Assembly: GCA_024114885.1 (NCBI GenBank)
Contig: CP099426.1
Span: 1,054,001 to 1,118,000, forward strand
Direction of reading: 5' to 3'
Length of the DNA: 64,000 bases
From: Septoria linicola
Lineage: Eukaryota > Ascomycota > Dothideomycetes > Mycosphaerellales > Mycosphaerellaceae
A program made the position numbers and the translations under genes. The notes under the pieces were generated by a model. It ran no database searches, was not told the origin of the DNA, and worked only from the letters and a program-made list of their open reading frames with translations. Shown piece by piece: positions 32,283 to 41,666 of this stretch. How positions within the stretch are numbered: the first letter of the stretch is position 1; the number at the start of each line of letters is the position of its first letter.

Positions 32283-33452
32283 TTACCGTCTGATTCCCGG
32301 AGGCGGCGGACGGGGCACGAAACTCACAAGTCTCAACGGCCACAGCGCTCCAGGTCTCCTATGCGTATCCAGATTCCAGAACTCCTGTTGGAACAGCCTG
32401 TGGATATTCCCAAAGGAGAAATTCCAGTACTTCTCCTTCTCCGCAACAGAGTTCTTCTCTCTAAGTCCCGTCTGCCCATTCATCCGTTTATAGAGCGTAA
32501 CCATGTCCGGCGCTAGCCATTGACGTACAACGAGCATACCCGACATGGCAGTATCGATACCATTGACCTGATACAACGGAGGAACAGGCTGCCCTCTCAG
32601 ATGATTCTCCGGAGTAGTCCGCAAACGCGTGATCAAACCACCAAACGTCCGCGCTTCCCACTCATAACCCGGCTCTGCCACATCACTGCCTTTGAAGAAC
32701 AAGTTCCCGTTGCTTTCTTGGTCCCACAGCTTACCGCAGTATCCAACGACTTGGGGTCTTCGTGCCGCGCAAGCAGCGTGGGCAAGCTCGTGACAGAGGG
32801 TGACGGCGAGGTGGAAGGCTGCCCAGTGGTAGGCTACCAGATCAGTTCCATGTTGGTACCTCTGCAAGGAGATTAGTATGGCAGGGTGTAGACTGATTTG
32901 GGATGCTTTACCTGTCCAGAAGTAGCTGCGTTCCAAGAGACATTTGTTGCGGTTGATGAAGTAGGTGTTGTCGGTGACGGCGCCGCCGTCGTTTCGTTCG
33001 TCGTGCGCATCGTCGGAATCGCTCCAAATCGCGTAGGTTACGTACTCTGCGAGTTGGTGCAGCCTCAATCTTGTCTCGTGTTGCTGCCTGCTCGTCAGTG
33101 TCTCCGGACGTTTGGCTGTGTGCTTGACTTCGTCGAAGATCTCGTACTGGACTTCTCCGGCACCAATATTTTCGAGCTCGGCCAGGGGTCGGATGTCTGC
33201 TAGCATGATTGAGTGCCAGAAGGGGAGTGAGGCTTCGAGGAGGTTCGAGGCTAGCTGTAGAGCGTGACTGAGGATTGAGGGGCTAGTGAGCTCGTTGTAG
33301 AACATTGCGAACTTACCTTGGGCGAACAGTGGATGCAGTTCGTTCGTCAGATCCGGCATGGGAGCTGTGGTGATTCGTTCGATGCGGAAGAATTCTTTGC
33401 AACACATGCCGCCGCAGCCTGGGATCTTGATAGATTGGTAGAAGGACTGCAT
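32283..33452 (-). CDS. HExxH-motif protein, paralogue 3 (389 aa, unassigned family)
   Basis: Single exon from ATG at 33452. It is the closest relative of the gene at 439: FFRIERITTAPMPDLTNELH then PLFA, LPFWHSIML, HELAH at residues 221-225, VAEPGYEWEARTFGG from about 258, and FGNIHRLFQQEFW near the C-terminus. Between HELAH and the second Glu block it has a roughly 35-residue loop, longer than in copy 1. An intron-like segment (GTAAAGC to TTGCAG) lies near 32900, but it is 50 nt, so removal would shift the frame, and its codons align with the paralogue. The C-terminus ends in a proline-rich stretch. Probable metal-binding hydrolase by motif; biological role unknown. Confidence 0.75.
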   Translation of the reverse strand: MQSFYQSIKIPGCGGMCCKEFFRIERITTAPMPDLTNELHPLFAQGKFAMFYNELTSPSILSHALQLASNLLEASLPFWHSIMLADIRPLAELENIGAGEVQYEIFDEVKHTAKRPETLTSRQQHETRLRLHQLAEYVTYAIWSDSDDAHDERNDGGAVTDNTYFINRNKCLLERSYFWTGKASQISLHPAILISLQRYQHGTDLVAYHWAAFHLAVTLCHELAHAACAARRPQVVGYCGKLWDQESNGNLFFKGSDVAEPGYEWEARTFGGLITRLRTTPENHLRGQPVPPLYQVNGIDTAMSGMLVVRQWLAPDMVTLYKRMNGQTGLREKNSVAEKEKYWNFSFGNIHRLFQQEFWNLDTHRRPGALWPLRLVSFVPRPPPPGIRR

Positions 33453-33977
33453 GGTTGCGGATTTGCGAGGAATACAGGCCGGCTGTAATCTTGTCTAGTG
33501 AAGGAGCTCAATGTGTTGCAATCGCGTTGGAGAAAGTTCATCGCAGCATTGGATATAGGATATGGTTGACACGAGGAGACAATGGGACAAAGCAGCTTTG
33601 TTTCGCTGAATACAGAGTATCTTAACAAAGCTCTTGAGGAAGACAAGGCATTGTTGATTGCTTTCTCGAGTTGCTCCTGTTCCTTGTCGAGACATAGAGC
33701 TGCGACAAGATCGAGCACTATGATCGTGCTTTGTCTAGCACAGCCAAGCCATAACCCGAGTATGAATCTTGATATCTGAGCTCGAGAGGAATGGAGTGAT
33801 CATTACTGAGCCGGACGTGACTTGTGGGAGCATTGAGGCTAGTGAAACGGACCACTTTCATACAAACAGTTGAACATCTGGGTACCATCGCCATGCATAA
33901 ATGAACAATGTATTCTCTCATCGTCGCTATGCTTTTTTCACATCTGCCGGAGGCCAAGTGGGTGCACTTTATCGCTC
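33453..33977. other. Intergenic region, no supported gene
   Basis: Presumed promoter of paralogue 3 and 3' flank of the next minus-strand gene. No gene was recognised. Confidence 0.35.
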
Positions 33978-34583
33978 TCATTGCGGACTTGCTGCCCAGC
34001 CAGACTTTCGCCAAGATGAGAACACCGAAGCAGTCTTGGAAGCAACGCTGCTCGTGGTTGGCGCTGGTGAAGGTGGTCGTGAGATCTCCACGAGGTTCGA
34101 CACCGAGGACCTTCTCCCCAACGTCTCTCCCTCACTAGCGATATCCACCACATCCTGAAATTCTGGCTCATACCAAGGCGCAGTGCTGGGTCTCCCGCGA
34201 GTGTAAAGGGCCTGGAACTCAGCAACATCTTCATCTCTCCATGCTAAAGAAACAAAGCTCAATTTCTCCTCAATCCACGTATCACCCCTTTGAGTGTCTG
34301 ATGCAGCTTCCAGAAGCTCACCAACATACGCTGCCTGCCGCTCTGCATGTCTTTGTGCTAGATGCTCCACAATACAAGCTGTACACACGAATGGAGATCC
34401 GATGTCGCGAGGCTGCAGCAGGTCTGGATGTTGTCGTGAATGACAATTGAGAGAGCAAGGTTCCGGGTTGACTGTGATCACCTTATGTCCGCATGATAAA
34501 ATATGGTCGAGACAGTAGATTGTGCACGGATCGCCCATGTGAGGAGCCGGAAGCCAGAACGCACCGGTCGTCACGATCGGCAT
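33978..34583 (-). CDS. Cys/His-rich hypothetical protein (201 aa)
   Basis: Single exon, ATG at 34583. Residues about 18-72 hold a dense Cys/His pattern: C-x4-C-x2-H-x3-CGH-x11-C-x3-CH, then CTAC after 20 residues and a further His. This resembles a zinc-binding fold, but it is not a clear RING, PHD or LIM. A helical acidic/Arg segment follows (HLAQRHAERQAAYVGELLEA), then a Ser/Pro-rich tail. No signal peptide is seen. Similar small Cys/His proteins are common among hypothetical proteins of Dothideomycetes. Function unknown. Confidence 0.65.
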   Translation of the reverse strand: MPIVTTGAFWLPAPHMGDPCTIYCLDHILSCGHKVITVNPEPCSLNCHSRQHPDLLQPRDIGSPFVCTACIVEHLAQRHAERQAAYVGELLEAASDTQRGDTWIEEKLSFVSLAWRDEDVAEFQALYTRGRPSTAPWYEPEFQDVVDIASEGETLGRRSSVSNLVEISRPPSPAPTTSSVASKTASVFSSWRKSGWAASPQ

Positions 34584-35745
34584 GATCGCCTTGCCGCGAT
34601 ATTTAGTGGGGACATTATTCGAGGCTCATCGTTCGACCGGACATTGTTGCTGACTGTGTTTGTTGTGTCTGAGAGTCCTGTCTCAGCAAGTGAGACTTGC
34701 GACTCGCCTGGGACTATTGTCGAACAGCCAAATTTTGGCAACAAAGGGATCTTCCGACTGGGCATTCTTCCTGCTTTCAATAGATACGTCCTCAGCTTGG
34801 AGGTGGACGCAGGATCTGTGAGTCTGGGCACCTGGCCGGGGAACTGAAATGCTATCGAGTCTGTCATGTTGTCAGTAATCGGGTGAGTAGGAACGCACGT
34901 GTCTTGTCCTGTGCCGAATACTGCTGACTTGAGTGGTGTTTGCTTGTAGCAGATGATAAGAGACCAGCTCTTGATAGCGAATGACCTTACGAAGTACGTC
35001 CAGAGAGTGAGATTTGTTCCGGGCGAGACGTACAGTCTAGTACCGATGTCTCTTTGTTGAACAGCTCAAAGACATTCGAGTGGCGCCAGCTTTGTCTCGT
35101 TGTTGTTGGTAGCAGCAGTCGTCGACATCTCGTAAACAAAGACCAGCTGCGAAGTCCTCTATACAATGAGATTGTGCTTCTGTGAATAATGCCGATGATG
35201 CATCGGCTGTCTCGCAGCATAGTATACAGTGCCAGTGAGCCAAGCTACTACTCAATGAGCAGCTTGGATGTCGATCAGCCTTAGTTCAGATCGTTGATGC
35301 GACGCTTGACTTGTTGATGGTTTCTCGCTTCCTCTATGTTTTCGGTGAACGATTTCGTCTCTGTCAGATATTCTCTGTGCTCGTGTAGGAACGATAGGTA
35401 CACGAATGCGAAGTAAATGAATCGACAATAGCCGGTTCTACCACCTATAAATTGCATCTAGCATCGAGCCAGACACAGTGCCAAGCTTACCTCGATGCTT
35501 TATAAATTGTCTTTGATTTGCACACGACACCATGCCAGCTCGCATCTTCCAGCGTTGATGCTGTTCGATCTGTTGTCAGGCGTGCCTATCACTTGCACAG
35601 CACTGTGCTATCGTTGTCGCTATGAGGCGCTTAAGATGTTTTAGGCCCGGTGAAACAAAGCAATCAAAGGTTCAATTTGAAACCAGCAAGATATGGTTGT
35701 TTGAAGCCGCAAGCTTAGCTGCAATGCGCCAATTTTTCCCATACA
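34584..35745. other. Intergenic region, no supported gene
   Basis: Short overlapping frames only. Two TATAAATT-like AT-rich spots occur near 35446 and 35501 without a nearby recognised start codon. Confidence 0.4.
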
Positions 35746-37059
35746 TCAGCATTTGAGTCCATGAACGCCTCCGTCCTCGACCCATTTGCAAGTGGCATTT
35801 CCAGCATCAATCCCATTTGGGCTCGTGTACAATGTGTAATTTCTGTAGTCGATGTTGTAGCACGGATTCCTCGTAGAGCACGACACACTTGCGGTCACTG
35901 CCTTGTCATCCAAGTGTCCCGTGAAGTTGACGAACTGTACGTTGCTGACCAGCATATTACTCGTGCCTGCAGCTGTGCCATTGTCTCCGCTGTTCTGTGA
36001 GATCGATGCGCCTGCTTTTGCACCATAAACTTCAAAGTTTGAGAAGAGCAAGTTGGTGATAGAGCCCCAACCACCGCCGCGAGGCTGATAGTCTGATTCG
36101 TAGTCCCTGTCTCCGCCTGTGACTAACTCGCCAACCCAAGTCTTGATGAGCACGGGCCATCCGATGTTGTTCTGAGCGCCGCCTTTGATGATCTTGGCGC
36201 TGTCGATCCAGACGTTTGACACGCTTGAATCTTCTAGGTACTGGCCTAGCGAGCCAATGGCGATTCCATTACCGGAATGGCATGTCAAATTCTTGATGGT
36301 GATGTCGTGACTCCGAGGCTTAATAGCGACGCAATCGTCTCCACCTTGGTATACAAAGTTCGTCAGGTGCACATTGCGAGTGTCCATCGTGTTGAAGCCG
36401 TCGGCATTCTGTACCCAGTTGTATCCCAATGGCGCTTCTGGGGATGTGGCATTGACGTAAATATTGTCAAAGACGAGGTTAGTCCCGTTCATGATGTTGA
36501 TGGACCAGAGTTGTGGTTGGATGACATGAAAGTTCTGAACAGTAACATCTGTAACGTTCCACAACACGAACGGCATTGGGCGGCCAGGGCGAGTGGCGCC
36601 AATGGTCTGGTTTCCACGCTCATCGTAGTACCAAACTTGCCCGTTGCCGTGAATGCCACCGGTATTGTGGCCATTAATGCGGATGTGAGAGCCTGTAAGG
36701 ATGAAGCCCGCCGCGTGGTTCTGGAATGCGATGCGATATGAGTTGTTGCGCCAGTACTCAAGATCCTTGGAGAAAACCCATTCACCACGCCAGTCAACAT
36801 CTACATCATGCACAGTACGGTTCAGCCTGGTATTGATGTGATATGTCTGGTTTTCGGGGAAGACGATATTGCCGCCATGGCCACAGACATCGAAGGCCTC
36901 AACAATCATGGGAACATCGTCGGTAGTGTCGCTTAAGCCTGCAAATACTGTACAAATTGGCCGGCCATCTCGAATGCTGTGAGTAATGCTCTGCGCGTTG
37001 ACACTAGTCAAGCAGCGCAATAGGAGGAGTGTTATGGCGCGAAGACGTGATGCCATCAT
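35746..37059 (-). CDS. Secreted GH28 pectinase, exo-galacturonase/rhamnogalacturonase type (437 aa)
   Basis: Single exon with two adjacent ATGs; a signal peptide covers about residues 1-22 (up to NAQ). GH28 right-handed beta-helix motifs are in order: NADG at 218-221, GGDDC at 239-243, HSGNG at 261-265 and IKTW at 305-308. The catalytic Asp trio is present. In the third motif the His of the usual GHG is Asn, as in some rhamnogalacturonan-acting and exo-acting clades. Many NxS/T sequons indicate heavy glycosylation. Closest named type, from memory of motifs, is the galacturan 1,4-alpha-galacturonidase/RgxC group. It would act outside the cell on pectin fragments. The gene is complete. Confidence 0.9.
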   Translation of the reverse strand: MMASRLRAITLLLLRCLTSVNAQSITHSIRDGRPICTVFAGLSDTTDDVPMIVEAFDVCGHGGNIVFPENQTYHINTRLNRTVHDVDVDWRGEWVFSKDLEYWRNNSYRIAFQNHAAGFILTGSHIRINGHNTGGIHGNGQVWYYDERGNQTIGATRPGRPMPFVLWNVTDVTVQNFHVIQPQLWSINIMNGTNLVFDNIYVNATSPEAPLGYNWVQNADGFNTMDTRNVHLTNFVYQGGDDCVAIKPRSHDITIKNLTCHSGNGIAIGSLGQYLEDSSVSNVWIDSAKIIKGGAQNNIGWPVLIKTWVGELVTGGDRDYESDYQPRGGGWGSITNLLFSNFEVYGAKAGASISQNSGDNGTAAGTSNMLVSNVQFVNFTGHLDDKAVTASVSCSTRNPCYNIDYRNYTLYTSPNGIDAGNATCKWVEDGGVHGLKC

Positions 37060-37261
37060 GCTTTGATCGTGGAAGGAAACCTATGATGTGCAATGTACTT
37101 GTATTGGCTACACATCCGCGATAGCCCTGCTGCTAGAGGGGCTACTGGATGGGCAGTGCATATATGTAGGCACGGAGAATTGTATTGTCGATCATCGGGT
37201 CATTGATTCCCGAGGACGGACTGATCCTACAAAGACGCTACACCAGATCATGGCGAACTAC

Positions 37262-37269
37262 TATAAAAG
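37262..37269 (+). promoter_or_regulatory. TATA box of small CxxC protein gene
   Basis: TATAAAAG lies 53 nt before the ATG at 37322 and supports that small frame as a real gene. Confidence 0.45.
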
Positions 37270-37321
37270 CTCGATAGTCCACATGCGGCTGTCGCCTGTG
37301 CGGCAGGCATGACACTAAAGT

Positions 37322-37642
37322 ATGCAGCAACGGCAACCTGTTCTGAAGATGTGGAGCACATCGCAAGCCTGTGGAGAGATCCTCTGTCGTGTGCCGCTGT
37401 CACAGCTGCTTGTGCCGTTCATCCTTGAGCTTACGCCGTATCGGTTGTACAAGCAGCGTGTCGTTGCGAGGAAGTTCTGCGCGTCGTGTGCTCGTGCCTT
37501 CCAGCAAGCTACGCGTCAAGACCTTCCGCCTGGTACAGAAGTGGCTGACGAATTTGGCGACAGCCTGGCGGTTAGTACCACGAAGACGCAGCTATGCATT
37601 CATTGTGAACTTGCAATCGCTACCACCTTGCGCTCGCGTTGA
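37322..37642 (+). CDS. Small hypothetical protein with two CxxC motifs (106 aa)
   Basis: Single exon beginning with ATG and preceded by a good TATA box. The C-terminal half has CASC and, about 36 residues later, CIHC, a spacing compatible with a zinc ribbon or rubredoxin-like knuckle pair. The N-terminal half is hydrophobic/basic (LSQLLVPFILELTPYRLYKQ). No homologue was recognised. It is divergent from the GH28 gene; only about 260 bp separate the two starts. Confidence 0.45.
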   Translation: MQQRQPVLKMWSTSQACGEILCRVPLSQLLVPFILELTPYRLYKQRVVARKFCASCARAFQQATRQDLPPGTEVADEFGDSLAVSTTKTQLCIHCELAIATTLRSR

Positions 37643-37820
37643 CCAAGGCCTGTGGCTTAGCATCCATCATCGTTCGCCATGATCATGGTCGATCAGTGTG
37701 TTCGCAGATATGTGCCTTATGCTTGAACTCCTAGCTCCCTCAGGTGTCGTGTATGGGCACCAGAGCAATATCATAGGTATACGAGTGAGTGTGATCGCAT
37801 GTGGACTTCTACCATGCACT

Positions 37821-38684
37821 TCAGCCTGGTGGCAATGGGTTGAAGTGCGGTCGTGCGTGCTGCCCAAAGCCTAAGCACGGATCCTTGGCAGCCTGGCGCG
37901 AGGGCGGCTCTGTGCCCGAATTCTGATTCTGCGCTTCTGCACTTCCCTGACGATCTCCATCAACACTTTGTTGCAGGTGCGGGCTGCTCGTGGGCAACAA
38001 TGGTGGCAAAATCGGCCTTCCCTCCGCAGAGCTCTCGAAATGCCGCAATCCCGGAATGCCTTGCTCAGCAGGGGATCCCAATCGAGACGCATTATTACGT
38101 GCCGAGGAGGCGACATCTGCCAACATTTCCAGCGATTGCAAGCGATTGGAGCCTAGTCCGTATCGAGGATATTCAGTCCAAGAATATTGCGGCAATCTTT
38201 GCGTCGAATCTGGTGAACTGGTCGGTCCAGCAGGAGACATGCTGCGCAGTCCTGGCGATACCAGTCCATTTCGTGGTTGTTCTAATGCGCCAGCCGGCAG
38301 GTGCTGCGGATACAGATGTATAGGCCCAGTCGATTGTGGCTGGCCCTGGAAGCCGGTCATCTGGGTCAGGCCTGACTGCTCTACGGGCAAATCTCTGAAT
38401 TGTGGTGGTACAGATGGCACTGTTCGATACACCTCTTGAACATTGACGTTCTGAGGACTCGATACGGTCGATGACGCCGGTTCCTGCTTCACGGCAGGCT
38501 TCTGCTGTGCGGTGCGCCGCTTCGGTGGTGTGTCTTTGCTGCTGCTGCTGCCAGTGCTGGCGCTCTGTCGCAAGGTCGCCTTCGGTTTTCTGGGACCAAT
38601 GCGGTGGCTATGCGCTGCAGCCGCAGAGCGCACCTGTCTCCGCGTCTGTTCGTCTCGTTCTCCGTAGAATAGAACGTTGTCCAT
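37821..38684 (-). CDS. Disordered transcription-factor-like hypothetical protein (287 aa)
   Basis: Single exon from ATG at 38684. Near the N-terminus RRQVRSAAAAHSHRIGPRKP resembles the short basic segment found at the start of many fungal proteins annotated as transcription-factor-like. The rest is Ser/Pro/Gln-rich and disordered, with KKRRTA-like basic and VKQEPAS sequences (a sumoylation-type VKQE). No fungal_trans domain follows: the frame stops at 37821 after HFNPLPPG. It may be a short family member or a truncated copy. Function unknown. Confidence 0.6.
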   Translation of the reverse strand: MDNVLFYGERDEQTRRQVRSAAAAHSHRIGPRKPKATLRQSASTGSSSSKDTPPKRRTAQQKPAVKQEPASSTVSSPQNVNVQEVYRTVPSVPPQFRDLPVEQSGLTQMTGFQGQPQSTGPIHLYPQHLPAGALEQPRNGLVSPGLRSMSPAGPTSSPDSTQRLPQYSWTEYPRYGLGSNRLQSLEMLADVASSARNNASRLGSPAEQGIPGLRHFESSAEGRPILPPLLPTSSPHLQQSVDGDRQGSAEAQNQNSGTEPPSRQAAKDPCLGFGQHARPHFNPLPPG

Positions 38685-39507
38685 TTCTCATGCTGATACC
38701 GTCGTGTAGAGAACAGTGGACGGGGCCCATCATGATCACGAAGACAACCAAAGAGTGGAAGCAGAGCGGGACGTCAAAACCTCGGCGGTCATCATGTTGT
38801 CGCCCAAGTGACCCAAGTGCCGCAGTTGTGCATTCTCCGGCAGGCGAGAACGGACAGACTTCCATTTACGCATCTACAGACGCTCGACTAACCGCTTCGG
38901 GGGGATGCAATAGTGACGCCTGACCACTTTTGCACAGTCGAAATAAATTATGATTCCCTCGATCAAACTCTATGCTTACACGGCTGACAATGTTGGCCAG
39001 ATCAGCGTAAATTTGCACTGCTGCGATTACTGGATTAAGTAAATCGTGTTGTAGCCTACATCCCGGCGACACTATCGACAGAAACTATGGACTGATAGTA
39101 TCCTGGACCAAGTATTGACACGACAGCACAAGCTGAAGGAATTATTGGCAATGATTAGCGACGGCAGTCCTGAGGAATAACCAAGAAACAGGATAGGTCG
39201 GGTCGGAAGTTGCAGGAAGTGACGACATCATCGATTGAAAAACCAACCAGATATTCTCAGCCCTGATTCGTATCTACAGGCATCAAGTTCGGCTCAAACG
39301 GTGAAGCCAGCACAACGGCCGGAAGCTACGCTATATAGCCCACGGCGATGATCAACCGATCTGTCAGCCGTGTCATCCTGCACGAACATGCTTTGTCACG
39401 TACAACCAGATGCAGGCACAGAGCACAGTACGAGGTACATACGAACATGTCGAAGCAAGGCAGTAGTAGCGATCTGCAGCATATGTGAGCAGTGAAACAT
39501 TTGCGAT
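38685..39507. other. Intergenic region, no supported gene
   Basis: Promoter of the preceding minus-strand gene and 3' flank of the hydratase gene. No gene was recognised. Confidence 0.4.
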
Positions 39508-40424
39508 CTACAACTTGCTCGGAACCCATTGCGGCTGCTTCTTCTCAGCGAATGCCTTCAAACCAATCGCAAGATTGGCTCCATCTCTGAGCCCTGTGCC
39601 GTATCTTTGCTCGGTATTCTGGCTCGCACGTTCAACACTGGCCTCTTCCCAGCTTTCCCTCAAACCATGTCGAGTCACGATGATCGCGTCTGGCGATAGT
39701 CCAGCAACCTTCGAAGCGAGCTCGAGCGCTTCATCCACGACTGACTCGTGCGTCTTAGACACTCGGTTGACAATGTTGTACTGCGCTGCTTCTTGCGCAG
39801 AAAGGAATCGTCCCGTCATAGCTACCTCGGACGCGACAGTCATACCAGCAAGGCGGACTAGTCGCGATAGACCTCCTGCGCCGGCATAGAGACCACGAGA
39901 AGCCTCTGGCAAGCCAAATGTTGCTTTGGGCGACGCGACAATCATATCACTGCATTCAACATCAGATCAACTCATGACGACAACTCTTCATATACTCACC
40001 ATCCCAAGCAAATCTCAAAACCTCCACCCAGCGCAAAGCCATTCACGGCCGCTATCACAGGCTTCTTTCCCGCTCTTCTGCTGACTCCCATGAACCCGGA
40101 TACTGGGTGCACCAGCAGTCTCCTGTCCGGCACTTCAACATTCTCTCCTCGCGCTTTCGCTGCTCGAAGCTGTGCCAGCTTGTTCTGCTCAATCAGATCC
40201 TGACCTGCGCAGAATGCTTTGCCGGATCCAGTGATGACTGCGACTCGGAGCTCAGGCTCTGCATCGAACCATTGGAGAATCGCATCCGCCTCCCACTGTG
40301 CAGAGTATGGGAGCGAGTTCATCTGCTTTGGGCGGTTGATGGTGATGAGGAGGACATATGGAGACGGGTAGGAGAGGATGTAGGAGGTCGAGGAGGGTGG
40401 CTGCGTGGTGAGCTTGTTCGCCAT
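39508..40424 (-). CDS. Peroxisomal enoyl-CoA hydratase/isomerase (288 aa)
   Basis: Two exons, 40424-40000 and 39949-39508, with a 50-nt intron. The junction restores GGFEICLGCDMIVASPKATF. The crotonase oxyanion-hole segments are ITGSGKAFCAGQDL and NGFALGGGFEICLGCD; the catalytic-type Glu is in FGLPEASRGL. The protein ends in PSKL, so SKL is a canonical type 1 peroxisomal signal. It should hydrate or isomerise enoyl-CoA in peroxisomal fatty-acid or side-chain beta-oxidation. Length is typical. Exact substrate is unknown. It is unrelated in position and targeting to the mitochondrial crotonase domain at 55.4 kb. Confidence 0.92.
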
Positions 40425-41666
40425 GATGGCTGTGAGGCTACCCGGAGTGGATGGACGAGGATAATGTATGGTGTTCGTGTCAACTAGGAGAGTGGTTCTT
40501 TTCTCCCTTCAGCGTCTGTGAAGCAATGTGCTAGGCCGTCAGCTGCGCAGTAGAGGTCGTTCTGTCTACGCGGTGTAGTAATGCTCAATCTAGAGCCTAA
40601 CAAGCAAGAGTGTTGCTGTATGTGATCTTCATGCTGTGCCTAGGCATCTCGAATGGCTGTCGGGATGCTCGGTTCGTCCTAGCCGTGGAAGCGGAGGTCG
40701 CAAAAGGTGGAGACTGCAAATTCACGGACCGTGCGAGTCAGCAGAGAGAACTTCACGTACTTCCTAGGGATCTGCATTGTTGGAACACAGGAGGTCGAGA
40801 ACATCACCATGACGAGCCTTGAAGGAGCAGAATGAGATTTGACGTAGCAGTAGTCGACGGGAACGTGCACATCATAGCGAAGAATGGTCAGTGCATTCAA
40901 CGGAGACCGGTCAACGGTGTTCACAGCGGTGCTGCTAAGCAATTCTCCTTCTGGAGGATCGTGATAATGGGAAAAATCCATTCATTGATTGATAACGAAT
41001 TCCGGCTTACTTAACGATAATCGGTAGTGCATACCAATACACCGGCATTGAAGGGCGCGCGCGCTTGGAATGGCTCGCTTAAAAACTCATCTGTTTCATG
41101 CTCTCGTGATAGCTATGCATGCTCACCTAGTTCTTGCCAAACTCAGTCGTGTGATTAAAGCTTTGACCAGGGGCAGACATAGCAAGCTGAATGATGTTCG
41201 TTGTTGCGCATTAACTGCGCAGCTAGTGGAGAACCTCAAAAATCTCCGGGCCTTGTAGCAGCCTCGCCACGGCGGGAGACAGCAGGGTTCCCCTCTGTGA
41301 TGCGTTGGACACGCAGTAGGTAACCTGAGCGCCAACGTCGAAGATCGCGATGGACTCTTGCAGCTACCGTGCGGTGCCTGTTCTCGCCACGGGTGTCATT
41401 CAAGTAACAGTATCTCATTCCTGTACCACCATCTACCAGTTGCTGTGCTCCCTCACTCAAACTCCCACGCGGAGATCGGTCGTTGTCACTTCCATGAGTC
41501 AGTATACAAACGAGCTCTCACCCACGGCGAAGCGTTCATGACCAGCGTGAGACCAGTGAGCTGCTGATGCTTGCAGCAGCCGCGCCACTACGTCGACCTA
41601 GTGGTCAATCGTTCTCCGTAATATGAACTCGAAGTCGCTACACCGTGTCACCCTCATAGGTTGGTT
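40425..41666. other. Intergenic region, no supported gene
   Basis: No domain-bearing frame. A short AT-rich stretch lies near 40980-41050. I looked for tRNA-like folds and saw none that convinced me. Confidence 0.35.
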
